Below, piece after piece: positions 60,122 to 64,000 of a stretch of 64,000 nt of DNA. The DNA is from Solirubrobacterales bacterium (GTDB taxonomy: Bacteria; Actinomycetota; Thermoleophilia; Solirubrobacterales; 70-9). Below the pieces are notes generated by a model that ran no database searches, had not been told where the DNA came from, and saw nothing but the letters and a program-made list of their open reading frames with translations. Position numbers and translations under genes: made by a program. The first letter of the stretch is position 1. Each line of letters opens with the position of its first letter. The DNA is taken from NCBI GenBank assembly GCA_035573435.1, contig DATMZR010000013.1, positions 1 to 64,000 on the forward strand. The letters are read 5' to 3'.

Positions 60122-60432
60122 AACCGGGCGCCGCGCTCTGGGGCCTCGTCGTAGTGGAAGCTGAGGGTTGGGGTGCGCTTGAGACGCATCTCGCGCGCGA
60201 TCGTAGCCTGCAGCACGCCGTGGGATGACGAAAGCCCTGCAAGCGTCGCCTCGCGCTCGGCCTCGTCGCCGAGCACGCTGACGTGCACGCGCGCCGAGCG
60301 CAGGTCCGGGCTCGTCTCGACCGAGGTCACCGTGACGAATCCGATCCGTGGGTCCTCGAGCTCGGTGGCGATGGCGGACCCGATGACCTCGCGCATGACC
60401 TCATTCACCCTCCTCATGCGCTCGGTGGGCAT
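60100..60432 (-). CDS. rbfA: 30S ribosome-binding factor A
   Basis: 110 residues from ATG 60432. Helps 16S rRNA maturation and 30S assembly. RMRRVNEVMREVIGSAIATELEDPRIGFVTVT and RSARVHVSVLGDEAE are the family's KH-like core; the C-terminus KRTPTLSFHYDEAPERGARL is typical. Longer in-frame starts have no support. TATAGT lies 9 bases upstream, so an internal leaderless promoter is possible. Confidence 0.96.
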   Translation of the reverse strand: MPTERMRRVNEVMREVIGSAIATELEDPRIGFVTVTSVETSPDLRSARVHVSVLGDEAEREATLAGLSSSHGVLQATIAREMRLKRTPTLSFHYDEAPERGARLWRLLDK

Positions 60433-60441
60433 AGCCGGGCG

Positions 60442-60447
60442 ACTATA
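60442..60447 (-). promoter_or_regulatory. Possible -10 hexamer (TATAGT) for rbfA
   Basis: TATAGT on the minus strand with a 9-base spacer to ATG 60432, in the 44-base gap after DUF503; no Shine-Dalgarno sequence between. Confidence 0.35.
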
Positions 60448-60476
60448 GCTCAGGGCATACGACCCGCCGGCCGGGC

Positions 60477-60776
60477 TCAGCCACGGATGTCGGCCAGGCT
60501 CAGGAGGTCGCGCTCGAATGCGCACCCGTCCGGACAACGGGCCTCCACGAAGCGCTCCAGTTCGTCGGCGCGCTGTCCCACCTCCCCGCCGCCCACGAGG
60601 GCGCAGACGAGCGTTGCTCGCTGCCACGTGTCGTGTCCGTCGACCTCGGCCACGGCAGCCCCGAAGCGCTGTCGGAGCTGGGCCTTCAGCGAGTGCAGGA
60701 CCTTTCGCTTGCCCTTCAGATCGTGCGAATCGTTGAGGTGCAACTGAACCTCGATCATGCAGACATACGGCGTCAT
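60477..60776 (-). CDS. DUF503 (YlxP-like) protein
   Basis: 99 residues. VCMIEVQLHLNDSHDLKGKRKVLHSLKAQLRQRFGAAVAEVDGHDTWQ... matches DUF503/YlxP, a small ribosome-associated protein encoded between infB and rbfA in many Gram-positives. The family sequence S-L-K-x-K-R is clear. Cysteines near the C-terminus (ARCPDGCAFE) are an addition. It begins 18 bases after infB. Confidence 0.93.
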   Translation of the reverse strand: MTPYVCMIEVQLHLNDSHDLKGKRKVLHSLKAQLRQRFGAAVAEVDGHDTWQRATLVCALVGGGEVGQRADELERFVEARCPDGCAFERDLLSLADIRG

Positions 60777-60794
60777 TAGACGGTTTGCAGCCGT

Positions 60795-63038
60795 CTATTC
60801 CAAAGTCTGCTCGACCTGCTTGGTCTCGAACAGCTCCAGCACGTCGCCAACCTTGACGTCCTGGTAGCCCTCGAGCACGACGCCGCATTCGAGGCCCTCC
60901 TCGACCTCCTGCACGTTGTCCTTGAAGCGGCGCAGCGAGCCGATCCTGCCCGTCCAGACGACGGTGCCTTCGCGAACCAGCCGCACCTGAGCGATGCGGG
61001 TGATCTTGCCGTCGGTGACCACGCAGCCGGCGATCGTGCCCACACGGGAGGCGCGGAAGAGCTCCTTTACCTCGGCCTGGCCGATCGCCTCCTCGACCTC
61101 CTCCGGCTCCAACAGCCCCTCCATCGCCGCGCGGAGATCCTCGGTCACCTTGTAGATGACCGAGTAGGTGCGGATCTCGACACCCTCACGCTCGGCTGCC
61201 CTGCGGGCCTCGGCCAGCGGCCTGACGTTGAAGCCGATGATGATCGCGTCGGAGGCCGCCGCGAGCATCACGTCGGACTCGGTGATCCCGCCCGGCGCGG
61301 CGTGGATCACGTCCACCACGATCTGCTCCTGTGGGACCTTGGCGATCTCGTCCTGAAGCGCCTCGAGCGAGCCCGAGACGTCCGCCTTGAGCACGATGTT
61401 GAGTTCCTTGAGCTCCTCCTCCGTGCCCTTGGAGAAGACCTCTTGGAGGCTGATCTTGCGGGCCTGCTGACGTGCGAGCGATTCGGCCTTGAGGCGCTGG
61501 CTGCGCTGCTGCGCGAGCTGTCGCGCTCGTCGCTCATTCTCCACCGCCTCGACCCGCTCGCCTGCCTCGCAGACGCCGTCCAGCCCCAGCACCTCCACCG
61601 GATCGCCCGGATGCGCCTCCTTCACGCGCGCCCCGGTGAAGTCGATCATCGCCCTCACCTTGCCCCAGTTTCCCCCCGCGACGATCGCATCGCCCACGTG
61701 GAGCGTGCCCCGCTGGATCAAGACGGTGGCTATCGGGCCGCGGCCGGAATCGAGATGCGACTCGATCACAACGCCCGACGCGGGGGCCTTCGGGTTGGCC
61801 TTCAGCTCCTCGAGCTCCGCGGCGAGGACGATCATCTCGAGCAGGTTGTCGAGGCCCTCCCTGGTCTTGGCGGACACGTCGCAGAAGATCGTGTCGCCGC
61901 CCCAGTCCTCGGGCGTGATCCCCTGCGAGGAGAGCTCGTTGCGGACGCGGTCGGGCTGGGCGTCGGGCTTGTCGATCTTGTTCACGGCGATCAGGATCGG
62001 CACTCCGGCCGCCCGCGCATGGTCGATCGCCTCGACCGTCTGCGGCATGACCCCATCGTCCGCGGCGACCACGATCACCGCGAGATCGGTGACCTTGGCG
62101 CCACGGGCCCGCATTGCCGTGAACGCCTCATGTCCGGGAGTGTCGAGGAAGGTGACCAGCTTGCTGTTCTGGTGCACCTGGTACGCGCCGATGTGCTGGG
62201 TGATCCCCCCGGCCTCGCCCGCGACCACCTCGGACTCGCGGATCGCGTCCAGGAGCGAGGTCTTGCCGTGGTCGACGTGGCCCATGATCGTCACCACGGG
62301 CGGACGTTCCGCGAGGTCCGCCTCCGCGTCCTGGTGCGCGGGCTCCTCCGGCTCCGCTTCCGCGGCGCTGACGATCTCGACCTTTTGGTTGAGCGCCGCT
62401 GCCAGGGCGGTCACAGCCTCATCCGAAAGGGTCTGCGTGAGCGTGGCCATCTCGCCCAACTCCATCAGCTTCTTGATCACCTCGGCGCTGGGGAGGCTGA
62501 GGCTCTCAGCCACCTCGCGCACGGTCGCGCCCGAAGCGATCTTGGTTGCCTCCGGCTCGGGAGCCTCGCTCAAAGGCCTGACCGGCGGCTCTTCGAGGAG
62601 CGGCCGGCGGCGGCGACCCCCGCGGCGGCGGGGAGGCCGGTGCGGGGGCGCCTGCGGCATGTGCTCGCGGCGAGCCGCCTGGGAGTCGATTACGACCCGG
62701 CGGCGCTTGCGCCCGGCCGAGCCGGCCGCAGGAGCGCTGTCGCTCGCTTGCCGGCGAACCGGAGCCCCGGAGCGGGACTCACCGGAGGCGGGTTTTCCAC
62801 CAGCCTTCTTTGGAGCAGACTCACCCCCCTTCGGCTTCGCCTTCGAGCCATCCGTCGACTGAGGGCGTGGCTGGGTGTCGGCATTGCCGCCGGCAGCGGC
62901 CAATGCCTTCAGCGCGTCCTCCTCTTCAACGCTCGAAGCCGCAACCTTCCCGTCGATTCCGGCAGCGCTCAGCGCCGCGAGCACATCCTTGCTGCTCAGG
63001 CCCTGCTGCTTGGCGATCTCGTGGATGCGCTTCTTCAA
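60795..63038 (-). CDS. infB: Translation initiation factor IF-2
   Basis: 747 residues, TTG start whose bases overlap the nusA stop (TTGA). Two IF2_N modules ([42 protein letters not shown]) flank a low-complexity Lys/Pro/Arg-rich linker with [10 protein letters not shown]. The G domain has [22 protein letters not shown] and NKIDKPDA. Domains II to IV follow, with [17 protein letters not shown] and [13 protein letters not shown]. It brings initiator tRNA to the 30S subunit. The linker is shorter than in Streptomyces IF-2. Confidence 0.97.
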   Translation of the reverse strand: MKKRIHEIAKQQGLSSKDVLAALSAAGIDGKVAASSVEEEDALKALAAAGGNADTQPRPQSTDGSKAKPKGGESAPKKAGGKPASGESRSGAPVRRQASDSAPAAGSAGRKRRRVVIDSQAARREHMPQAPPHRPPRRRGGRRRRPLLEEPPVRPLSEAPEPEATKIASGATVREVAESLSLPSAEVIKKLMELGEMATLTQTLSDEAVTALAAALNQKVEIVSAAEAEPEEPAHQDAEADLAERPPVVTIMGHVDHGKTSLLDAIRESEVVAGEAGGITQHIGAYQVHQNSKLVTFLDTPGHEAFTAMRARGAKVTDLAVIVVAADDGVMPQTVEAIDHARAAGVPILIAVNKIDKPDAQPDRVRNELSSQGITPEDWGGDTIFCDVSAKTREGLDNLLEMIVLAAELEELKANPKAPASGVVIESHLDSGRGPIATVLIQRGTLHVGDAIVAGGNWGKVRAMIDFTGARVKEAHPGDPVEVLGLDGVCEAGERVEAVENERRARQLAQQRSQRLKAESLARQQARKISLQEVFSKGTEEELKELNIVLKADVSGSLEALQDEIAKVPQEQIVVDVIHAAPGGITESDVMLAAASDAIIIGFNVRPLAEARRAAEREGVEIRTYSVIYKVTEDLRAAMEGLLEPEEVEEAIGQAEVKELFRASRVGTIAGCVVTDGKITRIAQVRLVREGTVVWTGRIGSLRRFKDNVQEVEEGLECGVVLEGYQDVKVGDVLELFETKQVEQTLE

Positions 63039-64000
63039 GATTCCTCGGAACGCACTCCCTCGGAATCCTCGCCTGCGGCTTCGGATTCCTCCGATGACTT
63101 GACCCCGACCGGCGCCGTTTCCTCGGGCGTCTCGTCCTCGGCGGGGGCCGGCTCCTCGGGACCTTCAGCAGCGGCGTCTTGCGCCAGCGCCTGCTCTTTG
63201 TCAGCCTCTCCCCCTTCGGGCTCGTCAGCCGCGGCCTGCTGCTTCTCGGTCGCGGCGAACTCCGCCATGGCACGCTCGACCAGAGGGCGAGTGTCGCTCT
63301 CGGGGGCTTCCGAATCGGCCAGCGTCTGAATCTCCTGCTCCGAGAGCGGGGTGAGCACCGTCACCTGATTGGTGTCGAAACGGGCCAAGGCCTGATGCTG
63401 CGGAAGGCCGCAGTAGCGCGACCCCGCCAGCGCCGCGTTGGGGCATCGTCGTCCGGCGGAGAGCACAGCGGCACAGCGCCCGTCGGCCTCTTCCGCCTCG
63501 TCGTAGGTCAGCTCCTCCTCCACCTGACTGAACTCGGTCTCGGACTTGATGTCCACCTTCCAGCCGGTGAGCTTCGCTGCCAGCCTCGCGTTCTGGCCCT
63601 CGCGCCCGATCGCCAGCGAGAGCTGGTCGTCCGGCACGATGACCGTGGCCTCCTGCTTCTCGTCATCCACCAGCACCTCCCGCACCCGCGCGGGGGACAG
63701 GGCCTTGGCCACGAAGCGGGCGGGCTCCTCGTTGTAGGGGATGATGTCGATCTTCTCGCCGCGCAGCTCGGAGACCACCATCCGAACCCGCGACCCTCTG
63801 GGTCCGACGCAGGCCCCGACGGGATCGACGCCGTCCGCGTGCGAGATGACCGCGATCTTGGAGCGGTAACCGGGCTCTCGCGCGACGCCCACTATCTCCA
63901 CGAGGCTGTCGGCAATCTCGGGCACCTCGAGCTCGAACAGCTGCTTGATCAGCTCGGGATTGCGCCGTGAAACCACGATCCCGGGTCCCTTGCCCTCGGC
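63035..64000 (-). CDS. nusA: Transcription factor NusA, C-terminal part, with zinc-finger-like extension (runs off window)
   Basis: At least 321 residues visible; the N-terminal and S1 domains lie beyond the edge. KH1 and KH2 are clear: [38 protein letters not shown] and [21 protein letters not shown]. After KH2 comes an unusual module, [29 protein letters not shown], whose Cys-x8-Cys-x10-Cys-x4-His pattern could bind zinc, followed by a short helical stretch and an acidic Glu/Ala-rich tail of about 80 residues. The stop overlaps the infB start, and no ylxR gene lies between them. Confidence 0.95.
   Translation of the reverse strand, partial: AEGKGPGIVVSRRNPELIKQLFELEVPEIADSLVEIVGVAREPGYRSKIAVISHADGVDPVGACVGPRGSRVRMVVSELRGEKIDIIPYNEEPARFVAKALSPARVREVLVDDEKQEATVIVPDDQLSLAIGREGQNARLAAKLTGWKVDIKSETEFSQVEEELTYDEAEEADGRCAAVLSAGRRCPNAALAGSRYCGLPQHQALARFDTNQVTVLTPLSEQEIQTLADSEAPESDTRPLVERAMAEFAATEKQQAAADEPEGGEADKEQALAQDAAAEGPEEPAPAEDETPEETAPVGVKSSEESEAAGEDSEGVRSEES

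Noticed and set aside
61302-63329. A 675-codon plus-strand frame opposite infB/nusA
   Set aside because: Shadow of infB, which has complete IF-2 motifs on the minus strand; the antisense product shows no domain.
1-64000. tRNA genes, rRNA genes, CRISPR arrays, insertion sequences, phage genes
   Set aside because: Gaps were read on both strands; none contains a cloverleaf with a GTTCRANNC T-arm, spaced direct repeats, a transposase frame or terminal inverted repeats.

Overview
The window is a visibly GC-rich bacterial chromosome segment, densely packed and mostly transcribed from the minus strand. Gene content points to Actinobacteria, most likely class Thermoleophilia (Solirubrobacterales-like): a SigB/SigF-type sigma factor, a WS/DGAT acyltransferase, DUF3052, MurT/GatD, RNase J together with RNase Y, HflX, and a lysine/peptidoglycan branch that uses LL-diaminopimelate aminotransferase. 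This taxonomic call is inference; no rRNA gene is present. No stretch longer than 300 bases lacks a gene. I see no tRNA, rRNA, CRISPR array, insertion sequence or phage region.

Layout. 1-2.3 kb: ammonium transporter plus P-II protein and a cut-off gene. 2.3-6.3 kb: WS/DGAT, DNA polymerase IV and a secreted protein. 6.3-14.4 kb: short redox, stress and regulatory units (thioredoxin-TPR plus CcdA, YqgE, SigB-type sigma factor facing a Crp-family regulator, DUF3052, peroxiredoxin, cyclophilin lipoprotein, methyltransferase). 14.4-18.1 kb: a plus-strand run with a lipid kinase, murT, a methyltransferase and gatD, which amidates lipid II. 18-21 kb: DUF4389 protein, dut with an unlisted small membrane protein, hflX. 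21-23.9 kb: a plus-strand unit of epimerase, archease and RtcB RNA ligase. 24-30.4 kb: DMT transporter, dapL, dapF, miaA, GNAT, miaB. 30.4-39.6 kb: decayed gene fragments, cupredoxin, rny, recX-recA-thpR, two epoxide-hydrolase-type proteins, cinA and a RodZ-like gene. 39.6-46.1 kb: ftsK facing a two-component system, then a metalloprotease. 46.1-64 kb: a housekeeping superoperon, rnj, dapA, (insert), dapB, M16 peptidase, pnp, (peroxiredoxin, DsbA-like), rpsO, ribF, truB, DHH phosphoesterase, rbfA, DUF503, infB, nusA.

How they work together. dapA, dapB, dapL and a dapF homologue make diaminopimelate for the wall; murT/gatD amidate lipid II. RNase J, RNase Y, PNPase and the DHH phosphoesterase form an RNA-decay set, while RtcB/archease and ThpR act on 2',3'-cyclic phosphate RNA ends. 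nusA, infB, rbfA, truB and rpsO are the usual translation cluster. recA, recX and dinB belong to DNA repair.

Most notable: (1) the dapF product keeps its substrate-binding residues but has lost both catalytic cysteines and the catalytic histidine; (2) a VOC-VOC-SDR fusion protein next to an XRE/nucleotidyltransferase pair with a nested palindromic operator, both inserted between dapA and dapB; (3) nusA carries a C-terminal Cys/His zinc-finger-like module and overlaps infB directly, with no ylxR; (4) a methyltransferase is locked between murT and gatD by overlapping codons; (5) miaA has no ATG, GTG or TTG start; (6) many start codons sit 6-9 bases after a TAnnnT hexamer, suggesting leaderless transcripts; (7) a P-II protein lacks the modifiable T-loop tyrosine.
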